Shown here in pieces: positions 1 to 8,443 of a stretch of DNA of 35,048 bases (within the stretch, counting starts at the first letter, position 1; every line of letters starts with the position of its first letter). A program made the translations under genes and the position numbers. The DNA comes from Pirellulales bacterium (GTDB taxonomy: Bacteria; Planctomycetota; Planctomycetia; Pirellulales; JAICIG01): the NCBI GenBank assembly GCA_025924495.1, contig JAICIG010000018.1:1-35048 (forward strand). The letters run 5' to 3'. The notes below the pieces were generated by a model, which was given only the letters and a program-made list of their open reading frames with translations, made no database searches and was not told the DNA's origin.

Positions 1-37
1 GACACTGGGCGCAACCGACGGACAAACCCATCAGCTA
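1..37 (-). pseudogene. Continuation of the DUF1549 frame beyond an in-frame TAG
   Basis: Reading the minus strand through the TAG at 37-35 without a frame change gives LMGLSVGCAQC up to the window edge. In DUF1549 proteins the segment after NIVST is typically a hydrophobic LGLTVGCAQC followed by HDHK, the second haem-like CxxCH. The match in frame and content shows that the stop interrupts a longer ancestral reading frame. The stop could have come from TCG by one base change. Confidence 0.75.
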
Positions 38-1102
38 CGTCGAGACGATATTCAATGTTTCAGCGACGACCTGTTTTCGCGCCTCGTTCTGATCGACGCC
101 GCCCGAGCCCGTGCCGTCCGGTCCCATCCGCAGGAAGCCCGTCGCGATCAGCTTCTCAATTTGATCCGGCTGCAGTTCTTTATAGGGCGGCTGGAGCATC
201 TCGTCGCCGGCAAGCTGCTCCCGGATGAACTGGTCGAACGGCTTGTCAGCGTTGAATGCCCGGATTACGTAGTCGCGATACTTGTAGGCATACTTGCGTT
301 CGGGATCTTGGCTGGTGTAGCCATCGGAATCGGCGTAGCCCGCCAAATCGAGCCAGTGCCGGCCCCAACGTTCGCCGTAGCGAGACGACTCGAGCAGGCG
401 GTCAATCAACTTTTCATACGCATCCGGCGAGGCGTCGGCGACGAAGGCGGCCGCCTCTTCGGGCGTCGGCGGCAGGCCGAGCAGATCGAAAGTGGCGCGG
501 CGAATTAACGTCTGCTTGTCGGCCTCGGGCGAAAACATTAAGCCGGCCGCTTCCAGCCGCGCGGCGACGAACGCATCGATCGGCGAGCGCACTCGATCCG
601 CCTGCTTCACGGTCGGCAGATCAGGGCGCAAGACGGGCTGGAAGCACCAGAAGTCGCGTTCGTCCGGCATGATCGTGTCGGCCGTGATTTGCTCCGGCTC
701 AGGGCGAGCCGATTTGGCGCCTGCCGCAATCCAGGCTCCGATCGTGTCAATCTGTTCAGGCGGCACTTTCTTGTCGCCCGGAGGCATTTCGCCGAGCTTG
801 ATCCGCTCGAAAATTAAGCTCTCGTCCGGCTTGCCTTCCACCAGTGCCGCGCCCGAGTCGCCCCCTTGGGCAATCAGGCGCCGCAAACGCAGATCCAGCT
901 TGCCCTGCAGTTCTTCTCCTTCGCCATGGCAATGAAAGCAGTGGGCCTTAAGAATCGGCCGGACATCTTTTTCGAAAGTGGGCTCGCTAAGCGGCGGACT
1001 GGAGGGCAAGCTCTCTGCGGCCGAGGCGCCGTTGATGCAAAGCAATAAGAGCAGGCTTGCGATTGAAAACAACCAACGTCCTTGGCTGGTCAATTCCTGC
1101 AT
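35..1102 (-). CDS. Planctomycete cytochrome c (PSCyt1) / DUF1549 protein, ended by an in-frame TAG
   Basis: 355 residues as read. The N-terminus is a signal peptide (hydrophobic run at about residues 10-28), followed by a PSCyt1-type domain with a CFHCH haem-binding motif at residues 55-59, then a DUF1549 (PSCyt2) domain with typical features such as [16 protein letters not shown] and [21 protein letters not shown]. An AAGGA ribosome site lies 7 nt before the ATG. The family is exported and usually also carries a DUF1553 domain, giving proteins about two to three times this length. A DUF1501 partner gene is common. Here the frame closes at TAG 35-37, yet the same frame continues beyond it with family-like sequence to the window edge, so the gene is either broken by a nonsense change or affected by a base error. 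Function is unproven; members are usually linked to planctomycete polysaccharide-degradation loci. Confidence 0.85.
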   Translation of the reverse strand: MQELTSQGRWLFSIASLLLLLCINGASAAESLPSSPPLSEPTFEKDVRPILKAHCFHCHGEGEELQGKLDLRLRRLIAQGGDSGAALVEGKPDESLIFERIKLGEMPPGDKKVPPEQIDTIGAWIAAGAKSARPEPEQITADTIMPDERDFWCFQPVLRPDLPTVKQADRVRSPIDAFVAARLEAAGLMFSPEADKQTLIRRATFDLLGLPPTPEEAAAFVADASPDAYEKLIDRLLESSRYGERWGRHWLDLAGYADSDGYTSQDPERKYAYKYRDYVIRAFNADKPFDQFIREQLAGDEMLQPPYKELQPDQIEKLIATGFLRMGPDGTGSGGVDQNEARKQVVAETLNIVST

Positions 1103-1419
1103 GGCGAGATCCTTGGAGGGAAAGGAGCCCTTGGGTCGGGCGGCGGGCGCCGTGGGAACGCTTTTATGCGCCGCGGCGTTCCATCCATTGTGGCTGTGGC
1201 AACAGATCTTTGCAATACAGACCCAGCGGTCCCGCGACCCTCCTGGTGCACTCTTATTATCCGGCGTTTCGGCATATCACAAAGATCTTAGCAATCGCTG
1301 ATTGTAGGTTAGTTGTCGACTACCGCAGGGTCCACGCTGCATCCCGAGACCTAATCGAAGCAGGTTGCTACTCAACAAGTCCGCAACGATAATCGGTCGT
1401 GTAACCCGGAGAAATGCTA
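1103..1419. other. Intergenic region between divergent genes
   Basis: This 317-nt gap separates the minus-strand cytochrome/DUF1549 gene from the plus-strand hydrolase gene and should hold promoters for both. One plausible plus-strand promoter is listed separately at 1365-1393. I could not pick out a convincing minus-strand promoter. No family-like short reading frame is seen. Confidence 0.5.
1365..1393 (+). promoter_or_regulatory. Candidate sigma-70-type promoter for the hydrolase/LRR genes
   Basis: TTGCTA at 1365-1370 and GATAAT at 1388-1393 are separated by exactly 17 nt. The -10 box matches TATAAT at 5 of 6 positions and the -35 box matches TTGACA at 4 of 6. Transcription would start near 1400, giving a leader of about 20 nt that still contains the GGAGA ribosome site at 1408-1412. 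Confidence 0.45.
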
Positions 1420-3762
1420 ATGATTCGCGGACTTTCGCTGGCACTGTTTCTTTCTCTTGCTCTCTTGTCCTCCGGGCGTTGTGAGGCGCCGAATCAGTTG
1501 CCGGACACAGAGCCGCTGACTTGGATGGGCGATCTGTCGGCCAAGATGCTCGATGGCTGCCATGCATTCATCGATCGCAAAATCGCCGAATCGGTTGAGT
1601 CCAGGCAGCAATACTGGAAGCGCGATTTTTCGTCCCGCGAAGCTTATGAAAAATCGATCACCGAGAATCGTCGCCGATTCGCTCGGCAGATCGCGACCGT
1701 TGACGAACGAGCGCCAGTCGTCATGGAACGTTTCGGAGACGATGACAACCCGTCGCTGGTGGCGGAAACAAGCGATTACAAAATCTATCAGGTTCGCTGG
1801 CCCGTGCTCGGCTCGCCGTTCGATGGCGTATCGGGCGAGGGATTGTTGCTCGAGCCAAAGCACAAACCGCAAGCCTGCATCGTCGCCATCGCGGATGCCG
1901 ATCAGACACCCGAACAGATTTGCGGCTTGGCGCCGGGCCTCGAAGCCGAACAGCAGTTCGCCCGTCTACTCGCAGAACAAGGTTGTCTTGTCGTCGTACC
2001 GACTTTGATCGATCGCGGCGATCGCTTCACGGGCAATGCGATCAGCGGCCGCCCCAACCCGGGATACTCGCATCGCGAGTGGATCTTTCGACAGGCATTT
2101 CACATGGGCCGGCACGTGATCGGTTACGAAGTGCAAAAAGTGCTGGCCGCCGTCGACTGGTTCAAGCGACAGATCCCGGATGCCAAGGTCGGCGTCGCCG
2201 GCCATGGCGAAGGAGGCTTGATCGCGTTTTATGCCGCAGCCGTGGATGCGTGCATCAATGCAACGCTCGTGAGCGGTTACTTTCGCTCGCGGCAGGATGT
2301 TTCCGATGAACCGCTGGAGCGCAACGTCTGGGCGTTGCTGCACGAATTCGGCGACGCCGAGATCGCCAGCCTGATCGCTCCCCGGGCGCTGATCGTCGAA
2401 TATAGTCGCGAGCCGGAAGTCGTAAGCCGGCAGACCACGACGCCCAAGGAGGTGAATGGGTTTCCGCTCACTGGCATCCATGGCCGCCTGACAACGCCGA
2501 CCGCCGAGAATGTATCGGCGGAGTTTCAACGCATCGACCAACTCGTCAAGCCCGGCCTTCAGAAACGTAATCTCATTGCGGGCGACGCAGGGCAGACGAC
2601 CGGCCCCATGTCGCCCCAGGCAGTTGACGCCTTCCTTCGCACCTTAGACCTGAAACCGCAGATGCAAACCGCGGCCGCGCGCGGGGCTGGGCAGGTACTG
2701 ACCGACCGGCGCCAAGCCTTCGATCCAGACGATCGTCAACGTCGGCAGATCAAGCAACTGGAAGATCACATCCAATCGCTCGTCAGCGACTCACACGTGC
2801 TCCGAGACCAGTTCTTCAAGGTCGACGCTTCATCGGTCGAAAAGCTCGTCGCCAGCGCCAAGCCGTTCCGCCAATATGCCTGGGAAGAGCTGTTCGGCAA
2901 GTTTGAAGATCCGGTCGCAGCCATCCATACTCGCTCGCGAAAGATCTATGACCAGCCGCAGTGGACCGGCTATGAGGTCGTGCTCGACGTGCTGCCCGAT
3001 GTGTTCTCCTGGGGCATACTGCTACTGCCAAAGGATTTGAAGCCGGGCGAGCGGCGGCCGGTAGTGGTTTGTCAGCACGGCCGCAACGGCGTGCCCCAGG
3101 ATGTGATCGAAGGCGACCATCGGGCCTATCACGACTATGCGGCCAAACTGGCGGACCGTGGATTCGTCGTCTTCGCGCCTCACAATCCCTATCGAGGCGA
3201 AGACCGCTACCGCATGCTGTCGCGGAAAGCGAATGCCGTCAAAGGCTCGCTATTCTCTTTCATCCTGGCGCAGCACACGCAGATTCTTAACTGGCTGGAA
3301 ACGCTGCCGATGGTCGATGCAAAGCGGATTGCCTTCTATGGGCTGAGCTACGGCGGCGAAACCGCCGTCCGCGTGCCGCCCCTCTTAGAACGATACTGCC
3401 TGTCGATCTGTTCGGCCGACTTCAACGACTGGACGCGCAAGGTCGCCTCGACGCACAGCCCGTGCAGTTTTATGAACACCATTGAATGGGAAATGAGCTA
3501 TTTTGACATGGGGCGCACGTTCAGCTATGCCGAACTCGTCGCCTTGATGGCGCCGCGGCCGTTCATGGTCGAGCGCGGCCATCTCGACGGCGTGGCGCCC
3601 GACGAATGGGTCGCCAGCGAATACGCCAAGGTCCGCCGGCTCTTCGACCAGCTCGGCATTGGCGACCGCACCGCGATCGAGTTCTTTAACGGCCCGCATA
3701 CGATCAACGGGCAAGGAACGTTTGATTTTCTGCATGCGCAGTTGAAGTGGCCAAAGCGGTGA
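1420..3762 (+). CDS. Exported two-domain alpha/beta hydrolase (dienelactone hydrolase / acetyl-xylan-esterase-like)
   Basis: The start at 1420 is preferred over the ATG at 1414, because GGAGA at 1408-1412 lies 7 nt from 1420 but only 1 nt from 1414. The product is 780 aa with a signal peptide (MIRGLSLALFLSLALLSSG). Residue numbers below count from the ATG at 1414. There are two alpha/beta-hydrolase halves. In the first, the nucleophile elbow reads GHGEGG (263-268), with Gly at the position expected for Ser, so it is probably non-catalytic. The second half has GLSYGG with Ser645, a downstream Asp725 (GHLDG) and His762 (GPHT), a complete Ser-Asp-His triad. The likely role is periplasmic ester hydrolysis; the substrate cannot be read from the sequence. 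The next gene (LRR protein) follows after 33 nt and is probably cotranscribed. Confidence 0.85.
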   Translation: MIRGLSLALFLSLALLSSGRCEAPNQLPDTEPLTWMGDLSAKMLDGCHAFIDRKIAESVESRQQYWKRDFSSREAYEKSITENRRRFARQIATVDERAPVVMERFGDDDNPSLVAETSDYKIYQVRWPVLGSPFDGVSGEGLLLEPKHKPQACIVAIADADQTPEQICGLAPGLEAEQQFARLLAEQGCLVVVPTLIDRGDRFTGNAISGRPNPGYSHREWIFRQAFHMGRHVIGYEVQKVLAAVDWFKRQIPDAKVGVAGHGEGGLIAFYAAAVDACINATLVSGYFRSRQDVSDEPLERNVWALLHEFGDAEIASLIAPRALIVEYSREPEVVSRQTTTPKEVNGFPLTGIHGRLTTPTAENVSAEFQRIDQLVKPGLQKRNLIAGDAGQTTGPMSPQAVDAFLRTLDLKPQMQTAAARGAGQVLTDRRQAFDPDDRQRRQIKQLEDHIQSLVSDSHVLRDQFFKVDASSVEKLVASAKPFRQYAWEELFGKFEDPVAAIHTRSRKIYDQPQWTGYEVVLDVLPDVFSWGILLLPKDLKPGERRPVVVCQHGRNGVPQDVIEGDHRAYHDYAAKLADRGFVVFAPHNPYRGEDRYRMLSRKANAVKGSLFSFILAQHTQILNWLETLPMVDAKRIAFYGLSYGGETAVRVPPLLERYCLSICSADFNDWTRKVASTHSPCSFMNTIEWEMSYFDMGRTFSYAELVALMAPRPFMVERGHLDGVAPDEWVASEYAKVRRLFDQLGIGDRTAIEFFNGPHTINGQGTFDFLHAQLKWPKR

Positions 3763-3795
3763 TCGGTAACTGCTAAATGTTTCGAGGAATACGCC

Positions 3796-5424
3796 ATGCC
3801 GCCCATCGAAGCGGATCTCAAACAGGCGAGCGGGGGGCGTCAGCCCCCTGAACGTACCGCGCCCCTCAACAATCGGAAGTCGGGTATCGGAAACGATGGC
3901 TCGCCGCAAGGTCCGTTCCTCGCCTCGACTCGTCGCGCAACCGCATTTCCACTACGCTGCATCATCGCGCTAATCTTCGCTTCCTTTCCGCACAGCGCTC
4001 TTCCGGCGCTCTGCCGCGCTGCGACTAGCGATGAGCAAAAGGCGCTGGCAACGATCAAACGATTGGGCGGAACGTACGAGATCGACGAGCAGGCCCCCGG
4101 CAAGCCTGTCGTGAAAGTCTTTCTCAGCGGACCGAAGGTGGATGACTCGGCCTTCGAATCGCTAACGGCGCTGCCGCGGTTACGGGAATTAATTTTGCAA
4201 GAAACCGAGATCATGGATTCCGGGCTGCGGTTTCTCAATCATTGGCCGAACCTCGAAGTCCTGGATCTTGGCGACGCCCCGATCACCGACTCAGGGCTGC
4301 GCCACATCGAGACATTGAAATCGCTGCGCCGACTTGACCTCAATTACACCAAAATTACCGATGACGGCTTGAGACGCTTGAGCGGACTGAGAAATCTCCA
4401 AGTCCTCAGCCTGTGGCACGACAACGTTACCGGAGACGGCTTGAGGCATTTGCAGAGCCTCGTCAATCTCGAATCGCTCGACCTTACCGAAACCAACGTC
4501 GCCAGCGACGCCCTCAAGCACCTTGCCGCCTTGAAGAAGCTCAAGTCGCTCGCGCTCGACTTTACCGCGATCGATGACGACGGACTGCGCTCTTTGCGCG
4601 CGCTGCAAGGTCTGGAGACGCTCGCCTTGCAGCAGACGATGATCAGCGATCGCGGACTCGAATTCCTTGCCGGACTCAAGCAACTGCGCAGCCTGAATCT
4701 GGCCGAGACCGGCATCACGGGTCATGGCATCGAGCACTTGCGCAGCCTCGAACAGTTAGAGAACCTCGATTTGATGTTCACGCCTCTGACCGACTCAGGG
4801 ACGGAGCATCTGGCGGCGCTAGCGCATTTGTCCAGCCTGAACCTGCAACGCACCCAGATCACTGACGAAGGAATCGAACGTCTGGCGAAACTGCGCCATC
4901 TGAAATCGCTGGGGCTTGCCGAGACCGACATCAGCGACTCGGGGCTGAGGCATCTGAGCAACCTGGCCGATCTGGAGGCGCTCTCGCTATGGAAGACGGA
5001 CGTCAGCGACTCAGGTCTGCGCCACCTGCGGGAATTGAAGAAGCTCGTTTCGCTCGATCTCGGAGAAACTTCGACTAGCGATTCAGGGCTCGCCATACTC
5101 GGCTCGTTCGTGGAGTTAAAGGAGCTGGGACTCGCAGGGACCGAGATAACCGATGACGGCCTGAATCATTTGTCGCCGCTCAAGAAGTTGACGTCGCTCG
5201 ATTTGACCCGCACAGATGTGAGCGATGATGGCCTGGCGAAACTGGCCGCCTTATCGCAACTGCGCATACTGCAACTTGCCGGGACGGACATAACCGACGA
5301 CGGCCTGATCAAACTAGCGCCGCTCAAGCAACTCAAACAGCTCGGCCTGCAGGGGACCGACGCCACCGATGACGGCATCAACCGCCTGCTGGAGCTGTTG
5401 TCGCAACTGCAGATAGTTCGCTAA
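3796..5424 (+). CDS. Exported leucine-rich-repeat protein with 17 regular 24-residue repeats
   Basis: 542 aa. GAGGAA at 3784-3789 lies 6 nt before the ATG. Residues 1-50 are polar and unlike the rest; a hydrophobic stretch near residues 55-75 (CIIALIFASFPHSALPALC) may be a late signal peptide. Residues 126-533 are 17 consecutive 24-residue repeats of the ribonuclease-inhibitor-like or cysteine-containing-like type, pattern LxxLxxLxLxxTxITDxGLxxL, followed by a short cap. The repeats show no insertions or deletions. Such proteins form a curved solenoid for protein binding and are numerous in planctomycetes. No enzymatic domain is seen. No alternative ATG, GTG or TTG exists in frame between 3850 and the hydrophobic stretch, so the start at 3796 stands despite the odd N-terminus. 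Confidence 0.85.
   Translation: MPPIEADLKQASGGRQPPERTAPLNNRKSGIGNDGSPQGPFLASTRRATAFPLRCIIALIFASFPHSALPALCRAATSDEQKALATIKRLGGTYEIDEQAPGKPVVKVFLSGPKVDDSAFESLTALPRLRELILQETEIMDSGLRFLNHWPNLEVLDLGDAPITDSGLRHIETLKSLRRLDLNYTKITDDGLRRLSGLRNLQVLSLWHDNVTGDGLRHLQSLVNLESLDLTETNVASDALKHLAALKKLKSLALDFTAIDDDGLRSLRALQGLETLALQQTMISDRGLEFLAGLKQLRSLNLAETGITGHGIEHLRSLEQLENLDLMFTPLTDSGTEHLAALAHLSSLNLQRTQITDEGIERLAKLRHLKSLGLAETDISDSGLRHLSNLADLEALSLWKTDVSDSGLRHLRELKKLVSLDLGETSTSDSGLAILGSFVELKELGLAGTEITDDGLNHLSPLKKLTSLDLTRTDVSDDGLAKLAALSQLRILQLAGTDITDDGLIKLAPLKQLKQLGLQGTDATDDGINRLLELLSQLQIVR
3833..3848. repeat. GC-rich hairpin inside the 5' end of the LRR gene
   Basis: GGGGGC (3833-3838), a GTCA loop (3839-3842) and GCCCCC (3843-3848) form a perfect 6-bp stem, 37 nt after the ATG. 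From memory, similar G-run/GTCA/C-run hairpins are scattered between genes in planctomycete genomes; here it falls inside the reading frame. Confidence 0.55.
4171..5394 (+). repeat. 72-bp coding tandem repeat array (17 LRR units)
   Basis: The array consists of 17 units of exactly 72 nt, each encoding one 24-residue leucine-rich repeat. The units are diverged at DNA level but perfectly in register over 1,224 nt. Recurrent codon blocks encode ITDDGL or SDSGL. Confidence 0.8.
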
Positions 5425-5458
5425 CTCGGCCTGCGTCGCAGTCCCTAGTGCAAGCATC

Positions 5459-5500
5459 GCGACCGGCACGAGGGACAACGCTTCCCTTTAAGCCGGTCGC
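5459..5500. terminator. Nested inverted repeat after the LRR gene, possible terminator or structured RNA
   Basis: GCGACCGGC (5459-5467) pairs perfectly with GCCGGTCGC (5492-5500). Inside the loop, AGGGA (5471-5475) pairs with TCCCT (5483-5487). The structure begins 34 nt after the LRR stop codon. No long T-run follows, so a classical intrinsic terminator is not certain. Confidence 0.4.
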
Positions 5501-5659
5501 CATACCTTCGTCGGCGGCTCGCGGCTCGCCGATATGGACGCCATTGCGGCGGCCCCGCCTGTCGATCGCAGGGGCTCTCGCTAAACTGCGAATCTGGTAA
5601 TATGATCCGGCAGTTGAGTACTTCCCGAATATTCACAGCGAACAGAGCGCGCCTTTTCC

Positions 5660-6349
5660 ATGGATTTCACCTATCTCGACATCGCCAAGATGATCGATCA
5701 TTCGTTGCTTCAGCCCACATTGACCGATGCCGAATTGGAAGCCGGCTGCCAGTTGGCGCTTGAGTACGATGCGGCCAGCGTTTGCATCAAGCCCTATTAC
5801 TTGAAGCGCTGCGCCGAGTTGCTAGCAGGCAGCACAGTGAAGGCCAGCACGACGATCGGCTTTCCGCATGGCGGCCACACGACACATGTCAAGCTGCTGG
5901 AGACGGAAGAGGCGCTCAACCATGGCGGGCAGGAGCTCGACATGGTGGTCAACATCGGAAAGGTTCTCTCGGGCGACTGGAATTACGTACTCGCCGACAT
6001 CAAGGCTGTCGTCGATGCAGCGCACGCACGCGGCCAGGTGGTGAAAGTGATCTTCGAGAACTGCTTTCTCCAGGAGGCGCATAAGATCCGGCTCTGTGAA
6101 ATCTGCGGCGAGGTCAACGCCGACTTCGTCAAGACCTCGACCGGCTACGGCGAAAGCGGCGCCACGATCGAGGATTTGAGATTGATGCGCCAGCACTCGC
6201 CCGCTCATGTGCAAGTGAAAGCCGCGGGCGGAGTGCGCAACTTCGCCAAGCTGCTGGAGGTTCGCGCTCTCGGCGTTTCGCGCATTGGCGCCAGCCGTAC
6301 CGCCGAAATGTTAGACGAATGCCGTCAGCGGCTCGGCGTTTCCAAGTAG
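5660..6349 (+). CDS. deoC: Deoxyribose-phosphate aldolase
   Basis: 229 aa, a normal length for bacterial DeoC. The enzyme cleaves 2-deoxy-D-ribose 5-phosphate to glyceraldehyde 3-phosphate and acetaldehyde in cytoplasmic deoxynucleoside catabolism. The TIM-barrel family signatures are all present: Asp94 in DMVVNIG, the Schiff-base lysine Lys158 in FVKTSTGYG, and Lys187 in VKAAGG, matching the catalytic Asp/Lys/Lys set of the E. coli enzyme. The start has no strong ribosome site, but MDFTYLDIAKMIDHSLLQP is the expected beginning. The gene stands alone on the plus strand and converges with msrB 115 nt downstream. No other deo genes are nearby. Confidence 0.95.
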   Translation: MDFTYLDIAKMIDHSLLQPTLTDAELEAGCQLALEYDAASVCIKPYYLKRCAELLAGSTVKASTTIGFPHGGHTTHVKLLETEEALNHGGQELDMVVNIGKVLSGDWNYVLADIKAVVDAAHARGQVVKVIFENCFLQEAHKIRLCEICGEVNADFVKTSTGYGESGATIEDLRLMRQHSPAHVQVKAAGGVRNFAKLLEVRALGVSRIGASRTAEMLDECRQRLGVSK

Positions 6350-6464
6350 AAGTCATGCGCGGCGCGCCGTACGATGTTGGAGCCGAAAGCTTAGAATCGG
6401 TTGCAGCCGCGATTACGTGGCGAGTCCGATGCTTGCTCGGCGGGCGGCACACGGAGTGTGCCTG

Positions 6465-6941
6465 CTACTTTGGCTCAGCCAACTCGCTCAGCCGGTCTGC
6501 TGGCGTAAACTCAAGCGAGGCCGAATTCAAACAGTATCGCAGGCCGGTGGGTTTCGGCCCGTCGTCGAACACATGGCCCAAATGGCAATCGCAGCGTGCG
6601 CAAAGAATTTCGGTGCGGATCATGCCGTGGCTCGCGTCGCGCTCGGTGGCAACGTTCTCCGCAGCGACCGGTTGAAAGAAGCTGGGCCAGCCGGTGCCCG
6701 AGTTGAACTTCGCCTGCGAAGAAAACAGGGGCAAGCCGCAGCAGACGCACGAGTAGACCCCTTCCTGCTTGTTGTCGAGCAACGTTCCACAAAATGCGCG
6801 TTCAGTTCCTTTGCCGCGGGCGATCTTATACTGTTCGGGCGAGAGCTTCTGCCGCCACGCCGAATCGCTAAGCTCGACCTTCGGCGATTCGACCGGGCCG
6901 ACAAGTTGGCCGCCTGAATCGTAGACATATACTTTGACCAT
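6465..6941 (-). CDS. msrB: Peptide-methionine (R)-S-oxide reductase
   Basis: 158 aa. It reduces methionine-R-sulfoxide in proteins. The catalytic cysteine is Cys137 in [11 protein letters not shown], the invariant MsrB motif. Two CxxC pairs, Cys65/Cys68 (CVCCG) and Cys114/Cys117 (CARC), are the structural zinc site, and [11 protein letters not shown] and [10 protein letters not shown] are further family marks. Cys51 in ERAFCG is a candidate resolving cysteine. There is no signal peptide, so it is cytoplasmic. AGGAG lies 8 nt before the ATG. It starts 30 nt after the oxidoreductase gene and is probably cotranscribed with it. Confidence 0.95.
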   Translation of the reverse strand: MVKVYVYDSGGQLVGPVESPKVELSDSAWRQKLSPEQYKIARGKGTERAFCGTLLDNKQEGVYSCVCCGLPLFSSQAKFNSGTGWPSFFQPVAAENVATERDASHGMIRTEILCARCDCHLGHVFDDGPKPTGLRYCLNSASLEFTPADRLSELAEPK

Positions 6942-6971
6942 ATATCGCGCTCCTGGCGGATGCTATTCTTA

Positions 6972-8225
6972 TCAGCCCTCAGTTATGTGCAGCACTTCGC
7001 GGCCGCGGCCTTGTTGGATGAGGGGGATGTAGGTTTCCAAAAACTTGTTCGTCGCGGGCTCCGTCAGATCGATCGTCGCTCGCCGCTCGCTCGATAAGTA
7101 AGCAGCCATCGTCAACCGGACGATCTCCAGACCATATTCCCAATCCAACAGCGGCGCCCGGCCGGTGCGAAAGGCGTCGGCGGCGTCGATGTTCTCGTCG
7201 GTGTAGCCATACAGATCGGCCTCGTTCGGCTGCACGACAAGCAGGCCGCGGCTGGCCTGCGATTTTTCGAGCGCCAATTCGGTATCGGCCAGACTGGCGG
7301 CCGCGGCGTCGCCGATGAACACTTCCAACGACGAGCGCAGCGTGCTCATGTCGAAGGCGTAGCCCGGACCGATTCCTTCAAGCGCCAACCGCATGCCAAG
7401 CTTGTCGAACATCCAGGAGACGCTGAACTGGCTCTTCACTATTTGCCCCGTCTCGGGATTGCGATACGTGACCATGCCGGTGGCGAAGTCTTCGGCGGGC
7501 GTCTTGCCGTAGTCGACTCCATATTTATCCAGCAGCTCTTTCCGCCAGCGCGGCAGGCCCCACTTCAAGAGCGCCAAATCGGCGGAGATTGACTGCGGTT
7601 CGAGGAATCGGACGGGCTTGTCAGGCGGGGTCAGCGCATACCAGCCGACGCCGAGGCAATGACACCCCATATCGCTCATTACGCCGCCCCCTTGTCGCAC
7701 CGGATCCCAGAACCAGGCATTATGCGGGCCGGCATGCTCTTCGCCCGAACGCGTGAGCAGCGGCGCGCCCATCGCCTCCATCACGCCGCGCAGCTGCATC
7801 CGCTGCGACGTAACGCACTTCATGAAAATCTGATTTTCGAAGTAGGCCGTCGGCAAGTTGACTTCTTTCACCAGCTCGATCATCCGCCGGGCTTCGGCCA
7901 GGTTGCGGGCCAGCGGCTTTTCGCAAATCAGGCCTTTCAACTTTGCGCCGGCCTTCACGGCATCGACAATTTCCTCGACCGTCTCGATCCGCGAGAAGTT
8001 GGGCGAGAAGATCGCCACAACGTCGACGTGCGGAATCATTTCCTTGACGCTGGCGAACACGCGGCCCTCGCCGAGGCCGCGTTCGCGCACATAGGCCGCG
8101 AGTTTCTCCGGACGCCGCCGCGAGACGAGGCCCGCAATCTCAATGCCGCGCACCTGTTCGAGCGCTTTCAAGTGAAAGGCGGTGATAAACCCGCCGCCGA
8201 TGATGCCGTACCGAAGCGATTGCAT
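6972..8225 (-). CDS. Gfo/Idh/MocA family NAD(P)-dependent oxidoreductase
   Basis: 417 aa from the ATG at 8225. A GTG at 8261 would add 12 residues but overlaps the upstream gene, while the ATG begins five residues before the Rossmann strand and follows the upstream stop after 5 nt. The dinucleotide-binding loop is GIIGGGFI (residues 7-14) and the conserved EKP of the family is at residues 102-104. The C-terminal half is the usual mixed-sheet substrate domain, with DMGCHCLGVGWY in the position of the family's catalytic-histidine region. Members act on sugars, cyclitols or amino-sugar derivatives; the substrate cannot be told. It is translationally close to the small gene upstream and to msrB downstream. 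Confidence 0.9.
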   Translation of the reverse strand: MQSLRYGIIGGGFITAFHLKALEQVRGIEIAGLVSRRRPEKLAAYVRERGLGEGRVFASVKEMIPHVDVVAIFSPNFSRIETVEEIVDAVKAGAKLKGLICEKPLARNLAEARRMIELVKEVNLPTAYFENQIFMKCVTSQRMQLRGVMEAMGAPLLTRSGEEHAGPHNAWFWDPVRQGGGVMSDMGCHCLGVGWYALTPPDKPVRFLEPQSISADLALLKWGLPRWRKELLDKYGVDYGKTPAEDFATGMVTYRNPETGQIVKSQFSVSWMFDKLGMRLALEGIGPGYAFDMSTLRSSLEVFIGDAAAASLADTELALEKSQASRGLLVVQPNEADLYGYTDENIDAADAFRTGRAPLLDWEYGLEIVRLTMAAYLSSERRATIDLTEPATNKFLETYIPLIQQGRGREVLHITEG

Positions 8226-8230
8226 AGTAT

Positions 8231-8443
8231 TCAATAGTTCCGATTGTGACACTTGGCCCACCGCTCCAGGTAGAGCTGATGAAAACCCTCCTCGGACAGT
8301 TCGGGGAACTGCTTTCTTAACCCCTGCCTAAAGAGCCGTTTGGTCATTTCTGACAACTCGAACGCCTTGGCCAACCGCTGAGCGGGAGTCATCCGCCGCA
8401 GCACCTCGATGTATTCGGGATGGTTTGGCCGGGGCTTATGCAT
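8231..8443 (-). CDS. Small conserved hypothetical protein ending in CHNRNY
   Basis: 70 aa, cytoplasmic, charged, no membrane segment. Features are MTPAQRLAKAFELSE, an LRKQFPELSEEGFHQLYLERWAKC-like helix-rich body and a CHNRNY C-terminus. I recognise the pattern from many bacterial hypothetical proteins of about this size, but no function is known to me. Its stop is 5 nt before the oxidoreductase ATG, so it is the first gene of a probable three-gene operon with that gene and msrB. The start at 8443 is the only ATG near the conserved part. Confidence 0.75.
   Translation of the reverse strand: MHKPRPNHPEYIEVLRRMTPAQRLAKAFELSEMTKRLFRQGLRKQFPELSEEGFHQLYLERWAKCHNRNY

Noticed and set aside
35..37. 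TAG read as an amino acid (recoding) in the DUF1549 gene
   Set aside because: Several intact genes here use TAG as their terminal stop, and no recoding signal is visible; mutation or base error is simpler.
4171..5394. Regular 72-bp periodicity as a possible CRISPR or satellite array
   Set aside because: The units are diverged, have no constant repeat with unique spacers, and translate into canonical LRRs.
5598..5606. TAATAT/TATGAT as a deoC -10 box
   Set aside because: No -35-like hexamer is found at a suitable distance upstream.
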